Of a stretch of 64,000 bases of DNA, positions 1-8,464 are shown in pieces. The stretch covers positions 52,496 through 116,495 of the forward strand of contig JAFDVQ010000019.1 of assembly GCA_018268915.1 (NCBI GenBank), in the 5' to 3' direction. Source of the DNA: Acidobacteriota bacterium. Its GTDB lineage: Bacteria > Acidobacteriota > Terriglobia > Terriglobales > Acidobacteriaceae. Every line of letters starts with the position of its first letter. Position 1 is the stretch's first letter. A program made the translations under genes and the position numbers. The notes under the pieces were generated by a model. That model worked only from the letters and a program-made list of their open reading frames with translations. It had not been told where the DNA came from and did no database searches.

Positions 1-1999
1 TGCAGCCTTGCTTTCCATTGCCTTGCAGGACAGCCTGCATCATGGAAGTGGTGAGGAAGGCTACACGCGGATCGAGCACTTGACGCGAAGTGGGCGGGTA
101 GTCGTCGATAACGTCACCGTTTGGCGCGCGCACACTGGCAAGGGTCCACGGATCAATATGGACACCGCCGTTGGAGAAGACTGTATAGGCTCCGGCCATG
201 TCGAGCGGGGTTGCATCATACGAACCGATTGCCATTGAAGGCGTACCCTTCGCGCTTTTGATGCCCGAGTCCCGGGCCAGCGCGGCCACCTGGTCGAAGC
301 CGACCATGCTTGCGAGGCTGATTGTGGCGTTGTTGTCGGACCGCAAGAGTGCGAAACGCGCGGTAATATCGCCGTAGAACGCACCCTCGAAGTTGCGCGG
401 GGTGTACTCGTTCTCCGTACCCTCGTCATAGGTCTGCTGCGAGTCGTTCAGTATCGTCACCGGCGAGAACAGAGTATTTTGCCCAGGCAGCACCGTGCCC
501 TGAACCGCGGTTTGGAAGGCAGCTGCAAAAACAAAGGGCTTGAAGATCGAGCCGGTGGGTCGATGCGCGATGGCGTGGTTGACCTGGCTCGCGCCATAGT
601 TTTTGCCGCCAACCAGAGCCAGGACCTGGCCTGTATGAGGATCGAGCGCGACCAGCGCGACTTGTGGATACGTGTACTGCTTGCCGAGTTTGCGATCGCG
701 GGCATGCTTCCTGTCTACTGCAGCCTCAACGATGTGCTGAGTCTCATCGACGGATGTAGTTGCGAGCCGCTGTAAATCGGGATCGAGAGAAGTGTAGATG
801 CGGAGACCTTCTCGGTTGAAGTCGCGATCGCCGAGCTTCTGGATGAGCTGATCGCGAACGATGTCGACAAAGTATGGAGCCTCGCTGGCGTCAACGCTTC
901 CTGGAACCAGATGCAACGGGTCGGCTTTGGCTCTTTCGGCCTGGCTTTTGCTGATCGAACCCGTTTCCACCATGGAATCGAGCACCAGGTTACGTCTCTC
1001 AATTGTGCGCTCGGGGTGCCGAAACGGATTGAAATAGTTCGGCCGCTGAATGATGCCTGCCAGCATCGCACATTCCGCCAAGTCGAGCTGCCGCACATCC
1101 TTTCCGAAGTAAACCTGCGCAGCCTCGCCAAATCCCTGGATCGAAAAACTGCCGCGTTGCCCGAGGTTGATCTGGTTCGAGTACGCCTCAAAGATCTGCT
1201 TCTTTGTAAAACGGTGCTCCAGGTGGAAAGCCACCAGGATCTGGCTGATCTTGTATTTGATCGTTCCTGTGTCCGCCACGAAAAGGAGCTTAGCCAGCTG
1301 CATTGTTACCGTTGAGGCGCCGCCCCGATGCTTGCGGTCACCTATGATGTCGTGCCAGGCCCAACCGGCCATACTGAAGTAGTTAACACCGCCATGCTCA
1401 AAAAACCTGCGATCTTCAATTGCAAGGACGGCTTGTACGAGGTTCGGAGGAATCTCGTCGTAAGTAACGAGTCGGCGCTTTGTCCGGTTCGCATCCTCGC
1501 TCAATCCCGTAATCAGCAGGGGCTCCAACTCGTAGCTCGCCAGCGATTGTCCCTTGTCATCTGTGACGGACTGAACCTCGCCTTTGCTGATCCGAATCGT
1601 GGCAGCATCCGGTGCGTGATATGACTGTGGCCCCGGACGTACTATGATCTGATTGCCCTCTTCGGTGAATGTTCCCATCTGCGAAGGATGGCTAAGCCCA
1701 TCGATCGAATACCCCGCCGCACGCAGTTCCGCCGCGATCACATGCGCCGTTAGTTTCTGGCCCGGCCTCACCTCGCGTGGAGCAGCGAAGATCTTTGCTG
1801 TCTCTGCAAATAAGGGCTGCTTCAGGCGTTCGTCCACAACTTTTGCGTACTTGTTGTAGTAGTGCAGAAAGACACTGAAGATGACGATGCCCACCAGTAG
1901 TACAAATCCGATGACGCCTCGCACCAGCCACGAAGAAAACGACAGCTTCGGCCAGGATATTTTCAGTTTCGGTTTTTCGAGCCTGACCTTGATTGCCAT
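1..1999 (-). CDS. Bifunctional penicillin-binding protein, PBP1b-like (3' end outside window)
   Basis: Class A penicillin-binding protein that polymerises glycan strands and crosslinks peptides at the outer face of the inner membrane. The reading frame is open from 1999 to the window edge (666 codons), so the C-terminus is missing. Seen: a short cytoplasmic tail, one membrane segment at about residues 24-47, a UB2H-like region (about 62-110) as in PBP1b, then the GT51 domain with EDRRFFEHGGV (catalytic Glu near 195) and GASTVTMQLAK. The transpeptidase domain has the nucleophile motif SIFK (near residue 483) and SDN (near 553). The KTG box would lie beyond base 1. The start follows a purine-rich GGGAGTGGAG and lies 48 bp after proS on the same strand, so the two may be co-transcribed. 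The family is certain; PBP1b rather than PBP1a rests on the UB2H-like region. Confidence 0.93.
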   Translation of the reverse strand, partial: MAIKVRLEKPKLKISWPKLSFSSWLVRGVIGFVLLVGIVIFSVFLHYYNKYAKVVDERLKQPLFAETAKIFAAPREVRPGQKLTAHVIAAELRAAGYSIDGLSHPSQMGTFTEEGNQIIVRPGPQSYHAPDAATIRISKGEVQSVTDDKGQSLASYELEPLLITGLSEDANRTKRRLVTYDEIPPNLVQAVLAIEDRRFFEHGGVNYFSMAGWAWHDIIGDRKHRGGASTVTMQLAKLLFVADTGTIKYKISQILVAFHLEHRFTKKQIFEAYSNQINLGQRGSFSIQGFGEAAQVYFGKDVRQLDLAECAMLAGIIQRPNYFNPFRHPERTIERRNLVLDSMVETGSISKSQAERAKADPLHLVPGSVDASEAPYFVDIVRDQLIQKLGDRDFNREGLRIYTSLDPDLQRLATTSVDETQHIVEAAVDRKHARDRKLGKQYTYPQVALVALDPHTGQVLALVGGKNYGASQVNHAIAHRPTGSIFKPFVFAAAFQTAVQGTVLPGQNTLFSPVTILNDSQQTYDEGTENEYTPRNFEGAFYGDITARFALLRSDNNATISLASMVGFDQVAALARDSGIKSAKGTPSMAIGSYDATPLDMAGAYTVFSNGGVHIDPWTLASVRAPNGDVIDDYPPTSRQVLDPRVAFLTTSMMQAVLQGNGKQGC

Positions 2000-2047
2000 C
2001 GTTGCCTACTCCACTCCCTGCGAAACTTCTTTTGATTTGTGCTCGCT

Positions 2048-3838
2048 TTATTCGCTCTCGCCGAGCAGTTGTTCTTCCTGGACGCGCTCTCTTACCTGCG
2101 CGACGACATCAGCAAGCGCGACATCCACACTGCTCCCCTTGGCGCGCGTCACCAATTCCACCTGTCCGCTTGCTGTCTTCTTACCCACATTGATTCGGTA
2201 GGGAATTCCCACCAGGTCTGCGTCTTTGAATTTGACGCCTGCTCGCTCGTCCCGGTCATCAAGCAGCACGTCCACGCCTGCCGCTTCCAGTTCAGCCGCA
2301 AGCTTCTCGCCTGCGTCCTTCAACGCTGCATCCGCGACGTTTGTAACGGTCACCACCACGGTGAAAGGTGCGATCGACGACGGCAGCCAGAACCCATTCG
2401 CGTCATTCGACTGTTCAACTGACGCCGTCAGGATGCGTTCAATGCCGATCCCGTAGCTGCCCATGATCGGCGTAACTTCCTTGCCATTTGGATCAAGCAC
2501 CCGCGCACCCATCGACTCGGAGTACTTATATCCCAGCTTGAAAATGTGTCCGATCTCAACAGCTTTACCGACGACCAGCTTGCCGTTGCAACCGTCCTTC
2601 GGACATGCCTCGCCCTCATTCACACTGCGAATATCGGCGCTGACTGTCCAGCTGAAGTCATGTCCCGGGGCCACGTTGCGCAAGTGGTAATCCAGCTTGT
2701 TCGCTCCGCAGACCAAGTTCTTGCGTCCCTCAAGGGACTTGTCCACGACAACCGTAAGCTCGTCGCCAAGCGGCTTGTCGCCGTGCTTCAGTCCAACTGG
2801 TCCCAGATACCCTGCTGGTCCTTTGAAGTATTGTTGCAACTCCTCAGCTTGCATGGTGCGCAGTTCAGCTCCGCCAACCGCACCCAGAAGCTTCGTCTCA
2901 TTCACCTGGTGATCGCCGCGCAGGAAGGTCGCAACACCATGCCAGCTATCCTTGGAACCCGCGGCACCGCGCTTCAGAATCATGTATGCCACGCACTTGA
3001 TATCAGACGCTGGCGAGATCTTGAAGAAGGCCGCCACATCCGGAATCGCGGCGCAACCGGGCGTATACACCTCTTCCGGCTTGCCATCACCAGTCGACTC
3101 CATCTCCGTTACCGGATCAAGTTTCGATGTCGCCTTCTCCAAGTTCGCTGCATATCCGCACACGGGGCAGCTCGCGATCAGGTCCTCGCCTGCATCCGTG
3201 TAGACCATGAACTCCTGCGACTGAGATCCGCCCATCGCCCCCGAATCGGCCTCGACGGAGACGAACTTCAGCCCGCAGCGCTTGAAGATCTTCCGGTACA
3301 CCGCGTCATGCAGATCGAAGCTCTTGTCCAGCCCTTCCTTGTTCAGGTCGAAGCTATAGCTGTCTTTCATGATGAACTGACGCACCCGCAGCAGGCCGCC
3401 CTTGGGGCGCGGCTCGTCGCGGAACTTCGTCTGGATCTGGTACCAGATCTGCGGCAACTGCTTGTAGCTGCGCAGTTCGCCTCGCGCAATTGTCGTCATG
3501 ATCTCTTCGTGCGTCATGCCGAGACACAAGTCTGCGCCCTTTCGGTCCTTGAGTCGGAACATGTTGTCGCCCATGCCCGTCCAGCGGCCGCTCTCTTCCC
3601 ATGGCTCTTTGGGCAAAATTCCCGGCAGGTAGAATTCCTGTCCGATCTTGTCCATCTCTTCGCGGACGATTGCGGTGATCTTGTTCAGCGACCGCTGCCC
3701 GAGAAAGAGATAGTTGTAGAGTCCCGCGCCAAGCTGACGTATATACCCAGCCCGCAGCAGGAACTTGTGGCTGGCCACCTCGGCGTCCGACGGGGCCTCA
3801 CGAAGGGTAGGAACAAAGAGCTTCGACCAACGATGCAT
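2048..3838 (-). CDS. proS: Proline--tRNA ligase
   Basis: Class II aminoacyl-tRNA synthetase that charges tRNA-Pro in the cytoplasm. 596 residues, the long bacterial type. Visible: the N-terminal start MHRWSKLFVPTLREAPSDAE matching the family N-terminus, the GMTHEEIMT region, motif 2 around FRDEPRPKGGLLRVRQF, an editing (YbaK-like) insertion at about 220-400, motif 3 at MGSYGIGIERIL, and the C-terminal anticodon-binding domain ending in the poorly conserved tail. The frame stays open for 88 codons upstream (to 4102), but that stretch has no family similarity, so the start at 3838 is preferred. The ribosome site before it is weak. It lies upstream of the PBP1b-like gene on the same strand. Confidence 0.95.
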   Translation of the reverse strand: MHRWSKLFVPTLREAPSDAEVASHKFLLRAGYIRQLGAGLYNYLFLGQRSLNKITAIVREEMDKIGQEFYLPGILPKEPWEESGRWTGMGDNMFRLKDRKGADLCLGMTHEEIMTTIARGELRSYKQLPQIWYQIQTKFRDEPRPKGGLLRVRQFIMKDSYSFDLNKEGLDKSFDLHDAVYRKIFKRCGLKFVSVEADSGAMGGSQSQEFMVYTDAGEDLIASCPVCGYAANLEKATSKLDPVTEMESTGDGKPEEVYTPGCAAIPDVAAFFKISPASDIKCVAYMILKRGAAGSKDSWHGVATFLRGDHQVNETKLLGAVGGAELRTMQAEELQQYFKGPAGYLGPVGLKHGDKPLGDELTVVVDKSLEGRKNLVCGANKLDYHLRNVAPGHDFSWTVSADIRSVNEGEACPKDGCNGKLVVGKAVEIGHIFKLGYKYSESMGARVLDPNGKEVTPIMGSYGIGIERILTASVEQSNDANGFWLPSSIAPFTVVVTVTNVADAALKDAGEKLAAELEAAGVDVLLDDRDERAGVKFKDADLVGIPYRINVGKKTASGQVELVTRAKGSSVDVALADVVAQVRERVQEEQLLGESE

Positions 3839-4212
3839 AGAGTAGGGCTTACATGCTTTCCCGTCCGCTTCATTCCGGTTCAAGACATGCGATTCCGGCC
3901 GGGGTTCCTGCGGACGCAAGACGATCAAAACAGGTTCTTTCCATTCTAAATGTTCGCTCTCTTGGGAGTTTGGTGAAGCGAGGGGAGCCGTGCTGCCCAA
4001 GGCAATCCAGGTTTCTACGGAACGAACCATCAGCTCATGGCCTCCTCGCCTCTGCCCGTTGGTAGAGCAGGGGGATGGCCAAACAACAAGAACTGAAAAC
4101 AAAGGAGCTGGCGAGTTCAGCAGCTAATATCTGTGTCACTGGGAACACGCGTACGTAGATCGCCTGACACGACACACCGCAGGTCGCATCAGGAAGTGGG
4201 TCGGTCGGCCTT
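3839..4212. other. Intergenic gap, proS upstream region
   Basis: 374 bases between the proS start and the SDR stop, both on the minus strand. No convincing gene: the minus strand is open in the proS frame but the translation resembles no family. It must hold the proS promoter, but I cannot point to a clear -35/-10 pair. The plus strand near 4058-4070 resembles a tRNA D-arm by chance (see rejected list). Confidence 0.5.
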
Positions 4213-5064
4213 CTACGGTTGATCCAAACCGGATAGCTTCACCATCAGCCGCTCGAAGAGACTCGCCGGCAGCACTCTCCGCACCAGCAAGGCCATTCTT
4301 GCGTCCTTGCCAATCACGTACCGCAATTTCGGATTCGGGGTCTCCAGAATGCGAGCGATCAGATCCGCAATCGCCTGCGGATTGGCCCGATTCTTCGCAT
4401 TCGCCTCTACCTTGTTTTGCCACCTCGTCCGTCGCGCCGCATTCGGCGATGCTGCGTCCGACATTTTTGCTGTGAGCTTCGCATTACGCGTCCAGATGTC
4501 CGTCTCGAACGATCCGGGCTCTATGATCGCCACCTTGATGCCCAGCGCCGCCATCTCCAGGCGCAGCGTCTCGGCCCACCCTTCCAGTGCGAACTTCGAG
4601 GCCACGTAGCTGCTCACTCCCGGGAACCCGGTCCGCCCCGAGATCGAACTCACCATTACCACATGCCCGAACCCCTGCCGCCGCATCTGCGGCAGAAGCG
4701 CCCGAGTCACCGCCGCCGCACCAAAGAAGTTCGTCTCGAACTGACCGCGCAACTCGGCGTCCGTGACTTCCTCCGCGAAGCCCGGCACCGCGAACCCAGC
4801 ATTGTTCACCAGCGCGTGAAGGTGCTCACCACGGCTTTCTATCAAATCGGCGAGCCGCGCGATCTGCTCAGCATTTGTGACGTCAAGCGCATGGATCTCA
4901 ATCCGCTCCAGAACGCCGACCGAGCGCGCGGCAGCTTCCAGCTTTTCCCGTCGCCCCAGGTCTCGCATTGTCGCCAGCACGCGCCAACCGCGCTTCGCCA
5001 GCGTGACAGATGTCAGCAGTCCAAAGCCGCTCGATGCGCCGGTGATGAATGCAGATTTGTTCAT
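4213..5064 (-). CDS. SDR-family NAD(P)-dependent oxidoreductase
   Basis: Classical short-chain dehydrogenase/reductase, 283 residues, cytoplasmic. The Rossmann signature GASSGFG is at residues 9-15, NNAG follows near 87-90, and the catalytic Ser with YVASK (Tyr-x-x-x-Lys) appears near 145-165. The C-terminal extension with ARMALLVRRVLPASLFERLM is typical of SDRs annotated as oxidoreductases of fatty-acid or steroid-like substrates, but the substrate cannot be read from sequence. The first ATG is used; its ribosome site is weak. It lies 72 bp downstream of kdsD on the same strand, so it may be read through from it; no functional link is evident. Confidence 0.9.
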   Translation of the reverse strand: MNKSAFITGASSGFGLLTSVTLAKRGWRVLATMRDLGRREKLEAAARSVGVLERIEIHALDVTNAEQIARLADLIESRGEHLHALVNNAGFAVPGFAEEVTDAELRGQFETNFFGAAAVTRALLPQMRRQGFGHVVMVSSISGRTGFPGVSSYVASKFALEGWAETLRLEMAALGIKVAIIEPGSFETDIWTRNAKLTAKMSDAASPNAARRTRWQNKVEANAKNRANPQAIADLIARILETPNPKLRYVIGKDARMALLVRRVLPASLFERLMVKLSGLDQP

Positions 5065-5136
5065 CTATTCAGGTCGGAGCAAACACCCGATCGATCTTCA
5101 AGGCAGCGATCGGTAGCTGGAGGCTGGCAGCTGTTT

Positions 5137-6132
5137 TTAAATCAACTCCACTCCCCACAAATCATGCAGGTGCACCACACCCTCTACCTTGCCCGTTCCA
5201 TCCGTTACAACCAGCGATGTAATCTTCCGTTCCTCCATGATCGCCAGCGCCCGCGCCGCAAGCTCCCCGGCAGCGATCGTTCGCGGATTCGCATTCATCG
5301 CCTTGCCCGCCGTCTTGCTCAGGGCCGCACCGCCCTCGCGTTCCAGCAATCGCCGCAGGTCACCATCGCTGATCACGCCGCGCAACCTGCCGTCTTCTTG
5401 TACCGTCGTCATTCCCAGCTTCTTCGAAGACATCTCGAAGATGACATCGGACATCCTGGTCTCGGGCGAGACAGCCGGAATATTCTCGCCGCCATGCATA
5501 AGGTCTCGCACCTTTGCGAGCTGTTTGCCCAGTTTCCCGCCCGGGTGCAACTCCGCGAAATCCTCCGCCTTGAAGCCCTTGCGCAGGCTCACCGCTACCG
5601 CCAGCGCATCTCCTAGCGCCAGCATGGAAGTAGTACTAGCGGTGGGCGCCAGGTTAAGCCCGCACGCCTCACGCTCCACACTGCAATCGAGCGCCACCTC
5701 ACTCGCCTGTGCCAGCGTCGATTGCAGATTGCAGCAGAAACTCACCAGCGCGTCGCCCTTGCGCTTCAACGTGGCCAGTAACCGCAGAATCTCTTCCGTC
5801 TCTCCGCTTGCTGATAGGGCGACCACCACATCCCCCGGCATCAGAACCCCAAGGTCTCCGTGCACGGCCTCCGCAGGATGCAGGAACAGCGCTGGACTCC
5901 CCGTAGAGCTCAGCGTCGCCGCAATTTTCTGCGCGATTACGCCGCTTTTTCCCATTCCCGTGACCACCACTCGACCGTTGCCTTCGCCGCAGCGAACCAC
6001 CAGGTCCACCGCGCGGTCGAAGTCTGCCAGCATCGGTCCATCCAGCCGCTTCGCCAGCGCCTCCAACGCCGCAGCCTCCGTGCGAACCAGTTCAGCCGGC
6101 GTCAGGCAGCTTTGCTCCTTGTCTTGATTCAT
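5137..6132 (-). CDS. kdsD: Arabinose-5-phosphate isomerase (KpsF/GutQ family)
   Basis: Converts D-ribulose 5-phosphate to D-arabinose 5-phosphate, the first step of Kdo synthesis for LPS. 331 residues, the usual length. An N-terminal SIS sugar-isomerase domain (about 45-180) has GMGKSGVIAQKIAATLSSTG, the EAVHGDLGVL segment and SASGETEE. The family-specific HPGGKLGKQL linker follows near 207, then two CBS domains (about 215-331). Its presence fits a diderm envelope with LPS. The gene is transcribed away from the TlpA-like gene. There is no clear ribosome site before the ATG; a TACCAT box lies nine bases upstream, so initiation could be near-leaderless (inference). Confidence 0.94.
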   Translation of the reverse strand: MNQDKEQSCLTPAELVRTEAAALEALAKRLDGPMLADFDRAVDLVVRCGEGNGRVVVTGMGKSGVIAQKIAATLSSTGSPALFLHPAEAVHGDLGVLMPGDVVVALSASGETEEILRLLATLKRKGDALVSFCCNLQSTLAQASEVALDCSVEREACGLNLAPTASTTSMLALGDALAVAVSLRKGFKAEDFAELHPGGKLGKQLAKVRDLMHGGENIPAVSPETRMSDVIFEMSSKKLGMTTVQEDGRLRGVISDGDLRRLLEREGGAALSKTAGKAMNANPRTIAAGELAARALAIMEERKITSLVVTDGTGKVEGVVHLHDLWGVELI

Positions 6133-6153
6133 CGGTTTCTGATGGTAACACCG

Positions 6154-6184
6154 TAGTGGTCAGTGCTCAGTGGTCAGGGATCAG
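6154..6184. repeat. Short simple repeat, GTGGTCAG/GATCAG type
   Basis: In the divergent gap between kdsD and the TlpA-like gene, units of the form AGTGGTCAG, TGCTCAG, TGGTCAG and GGATCAG follow one another. Similar low-complexity stretches occur at about 5113-5131 (GCTGG units) and 51830-51860 (CACTATTCACTA type). They look like degenerate simple repeats; no function is implied. Confidence 0.55.
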
Positions 6185-6292
6185 CGATGAATTCACAAGC
6201 CTATAGACAGCTGCTGGCCGGCTACTACTGATAGTTCTGTGACAAGTGCCTCACCTCGTCACTCGTACAATATGAGAGAGGTCGAATCTCCT

Positions 6293-6934
6293 GTGAAGCG
6301 CAACACCATCGTCATCAGCATCACCCTGTTCATCCTTGCCGCGTTTGCATGGGCCGGATGGGCCAACTGGATGTATCGCAAACAGGCCGCTGAGCATGCT
6401 CTCGCCTCCGCCTCCCACGCCGAACTCATTCCCGCCTCACCCGGAGACGTTCCCCCCGGCGTCGCGTCGCTCACCGGCAAGCCTGCACCCGACTTCACCC
6501 TCGAAGACCTGAGCGGCAACAAAGTCTCGCTCTCCAGCTACAAAGGCAAGCCCCTGCTCATCAACTTTTGGGCGACCTGGTGCGGACCCTGCAAGATCGA
6601 GACCCCCTGGCTTGTCGAACTGCAAAACGAGTACGGCCCCAAAGGATTCCAGATCATTGGCATTTCCGCAGAAGGCGATGACCTCAAGCCCGACGACAAA
6701 GAGGGATGGGCGCACGACAAGGCCGAGATCTCCAAGTTCGTCAAGCGGGAGCACATGCAATACCCCGTGCTCATCAACGGCGACAGCCTTGCCACTCCAT
6801 ACGGCGGCCTTGAGGCAATGCCTACGTCGGTCTACGTCGATAAAGAAGGCAAAGTCGTAGCCATGCAGCTCGGCATCAGCTCGAAAGACGATATGGAAGC
6901 GCACATCCGCAAAGCCATGGGAGAAAGGCAGTGA
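6293..6934 (+). CDS. TlpA/ResA-family membrane-anchored thioredoxin
   Basis: Thiol-disulfide oxidoreductase facing the periplasm. One N-terminal membrane anchor (ITLFILAAFAWAGWANW) is followed by a redoxin domain with PAPDFTLEDLSGNKVSLSSYKGKP and the active site WCGPC. The insertion after the active site (EGDDLKPDDKEGW) and the cis-Pro region (GGLEAMPTSVYVD) fit the TlpA/ResA group. The start chosen is a GTG at 6293 preceded by GAGAGAGG. In-frame alternatives are the ATG at 6272 and the GTG at 6239, but the sequence before them has no ribosome site and contains a TACAAT box ending at 6271. It overlaps the next gene by 4 bp, and both probably serve periplasmic disulfide reduction, for example of cytochrome c (inference). 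Confidence 0.9.
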   Translation: MKRNTIVISITLFILAAFAWAGWANWMYRKQAAEHALASASHAELIPASPGDVPPGVASLTGKPAPDFTLEDLSGNKVSLSSYKGKPLLINFWATWCGPCKIETPWLVELQNEYGPKGFQIIGISAEGDDLKPDDKEGWAHDKAEISKFVKREHMQYPVLINGDSLATPYGGLEAMPTSVYVDKEGKVVAMQLGISSKDDMEAHIRKAMGERQ

Positions 6935-7449
6935 ACTCGCTGATGAAACCAGGCTGGACGCTCTTTGTGTGCGTCTTTATTTCAGCAACTTCTATGGTCG
7001 CGATCAGTCAACAAGACTCCCTCACCAGTTCTCCGCGTCAATCCGTCCTAAAGATGCAGGCTGTTGAATATCTCTATCCCGAACAGGTTTCAGTTCCCGC
7101 CGGCAAGCTGAGCCCCGTCACGCTGCACTTTCAGATCCGAGAGAACCTGCACATCAACTCACACACTCCCCGCGCAGAGTACCTGATTCCGACTGTCTTC
7201 TCGATCCCGGATTCTTCAGGGGTGAAACTTGCCAACGCCACCTACCCAGTCGGCAACGACTTCACGCTGCCTGCCGATCCCGATCAGAAGCTTTCCGTCT
7301 ACACCGGCGACTTCACCATCCAGGCCAAAATCATCAGCACGCCCGGAAATCATCTCGTCGAAGCGAAGCTCCGCTACCAGGCCTGCGACCAGACCCAGTG
7401 CCTTCCGCCAAAGACCATCACTGTGCCGATTGATGTGATTGGGAGGTAG
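6931..7449 (+). CDS. Exported DsbD alpha-domain-like protein
   Basis: 172 residues with a signal peptide (MKPGWTLFVCVFISATSMVAIS), followed by an immunoglobulin-like fold resembling the N-terminal (alpha) domain of DsbD. The best evidence is the motif YQACDQTQCLPP near residue 150, which carries the Cys pair that in DsbD exchanges electrons with the gamma and beta domains. Here the beta (membrane) and gamma domains are absent. The GTG start overlaps the TGA of the TlpA-like gene (GTGA), so the two are translationally coupled and likely partners. Translation could instead begin at the ATG at 6943. Full DsbD-type activity is not claimed; it would need an electron donor, possibly the adjacent TlpA-like protein. 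Confidence 0.82.
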   Translation: MNSLMKPGWTLFVCVFISATSMVAISQQDSLTSSPRQSVLKMQAVEYLYPEQVSVPAGKLSPVTLHFQIRENLHINSHTPRAEYLIPTVFSIPDSSGVKLANATYPVGNDFTLPADPDQKLSVYTGDFTIQAKIISTPGNHLVEAKLRYQACDQTQCLPPKTITVPIDVIGR

Positions 7450-7507
7450 TGGGCGCACGACTCTCCGCTTCTGTGACTGTTGATCAAGGTTATTTCAGTC
7501 GCGCATC

Positions 7508-7840
7508 CTACAGTTTTTTGTGCTGCAGATGAATACGTCCCCACGAGCATATGGTCTCGAGAACTGGAACGAGAGTCCTGCCGTACTCCGAGATGGAGTA
7601 GCGGACTTGCTGAGGCGTAGTTTTTTTCTGCACGCGAATGATGATTCCGTCTTCAACAAGCTCGTGCAAATGGCGGATCAGCATACGTTCTGTCATGTCG
7701 GGAATGCTCCGACGCAGTTCGCTCGTTCGTAAGGGACCCTCAGAAAGGCGCCAGAGGATCGTCCCCTTCCATCGGCCATCGATCACCGACAACATCGCAT
7801 CAATCGGGCACGGGGAGACTTCCTTTTTGGATACGGGCAT
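7508..7840 (-). CDS. HxlR-family transcriptional regulator
   Basis: 110-residue winged-helix regulator of the HxlR/MarR-like group. It carries the family hallmarks: CPIDAMLSVIDGRWKGTILWRLSEGPLRTSELRR, then IPDMTERMLIRHLHELVEDGII and the wing with the VRYSISEYGRTL segment. It contains one Cys (residue 11) at the position that is redox- or aldehyde-sensitive in some HxlR proteins (family knowledge). It is divergent from the DUF1772 gene, which it probably controls from the palindrome in between. Confidence 0.92.
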   Translation of the reverse strand: MPVSKKEVSPCPIDAMLSVIDGRWKGTILWRLSEGPLRTSELRRSIPDMTERMLIRHLHELVEDGIIIRVQKKTTPQQVRYSISEYGRTLVPVLETICSWGRIHLQHKKL

Positions 7841-7855
7841 TTTGGACTCTCTGGT

Positions 7856-7896
7856 ACTGACAACTTTGTCAGTGCATTTCGATGAGTCAGTATACG
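7856..7896. promoter_or_regulatory. Divergent operator/promoter of the hxlR-like and DUF1772 genes
   Basis: A perfect palindrome ACTGACAACTTTGTCAGT occupies 7856-7873 (8-bp arms around CT). On the minus strand a TATACT -10 box (7889-7894) would start the regulator transcript just upstream of the palindrome, which then falls in its 5' leader. On the plus strand the right arm TTGTCA could serve as a -35 for TATACG (7891-7896), although the 19-bp spacing is long. A further half-site GTCAG is at 7886-7890. The position suits an autoregulated HxlR operator; binding is inferred. Confidence 0.55.
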
Positions 7897-7931
7897 TCGA
7901 AGGTGCGTCGAAAGTTCAGGAGTGAAATGCC

Positions 7932-8375
7932 ATGATCCTCGATGTTTTGAGCATCGTCTCCATTGGACTTCTGATCGGAGCAGAATTCTCCGTGTCCGCT
8001 TTCATCAACCCAGTACTTTTGAAACTTGAGCCCGTCGCAGAGGCTCGCGCAACGTCGTTGTTCGCGCAGAATCTCGGGCAGATGATGCCTTTCTGGTATG
8101 TGGCGAATCTGCTGCTGCTGATCGCTGAAGTCGTGATGCATCGCCACGATGCAGGAATAAGCTGGCTCACCGCAGCGCCGATGCTCTGGGTTGTCACAAT
8201 TGGATTCACGCTGCTTATTCTGGTACCGATCAACAACCGAATCGCCACCATGAATCCCAATGCATATTCCGACAAACTCAAGCAGGAACACGCCAAATGG
8301 GAAATGCTTCATCGCTGGCGCGTGCTGTCGTTGACTATGGCTTTTGTGAGTTTCCTGATTGGGATCCGTGTCTAA
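7932..8375 (+). CDS. DUF1772 family membrane protein
   Basis: 147 residues with about four hydrophobic segments and the DUF1772 features: an N-terminal EFSVSAFINPVL, a central region with PFWYVANLLLL, and LVPINNRIATMNP near residue 100 followed by WEMLHRWRVLS. The family is related in annotation to anthrone-oxygenase-like proteins and is often next to HxlR or TetR regulators; its biochemical role is unclear. A good ribosome site (AGGAG, 10 bases upstream) supports the ATG. Confidence 0.85.
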   Translation: MILDVLSIVSIGLLIGAEFSVSAFINPVLLKLEPVAEARATSLFAQNLGQMMPFWYVANLLLLIAEVVMHRHDAGISWLTAAPMLWVVTIGFTLLILVPINNRIATMNPNAYSDKLKQEHAKWEMLHRWRVLSLTMAFVSFLIGIRV

Positions 8376-8397
8376 CCGCGACAAGCAGGCCTGGGCG

Positions 8398-8431
8398 GCC
8401 TGCCAAGTCTCTACTCAGAGACTTGGCAGGC
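8398..8431. terminator. Strong hairpin between convergent genes
   Basis: Perfect 15-bp stem: GCCTGCCAAGTCTCT at 8398-8412 pairs with 8417-8431 around the loop ACTC. It sits between the ends of the DUF1772 gene (plus) and glnS (minus), where a bidirectional terminator would be expected. There is no strong T-tract on either side, so it could instead be a repeat-type palindrome. Confidence 0.6.
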
Positions 8432-8464
8432 GCAGGTAGCAGGTACTTGCAGTCTCTATAAGCT

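Noticed and set aside
2546..3949. 467-residue open frame on the plus strand
   Set aside because: Antisense to proS, whose motifs are complete; the translation is His/Arg/Leu-rich shadow sequence.
4058..4070. GTTGGTAGAGCAG, resembling a tRNA D-arm
   Set aside because: No acceptor stem, anticodon arm or T-loop (GTTCRA) follows at the right distance on either strand.
4417..5616. 399-residue open frame on the plus strand spanning two genes
   Set aside because: Antisense to the SDR gene and kdsD; Arg/His-rich without domains.
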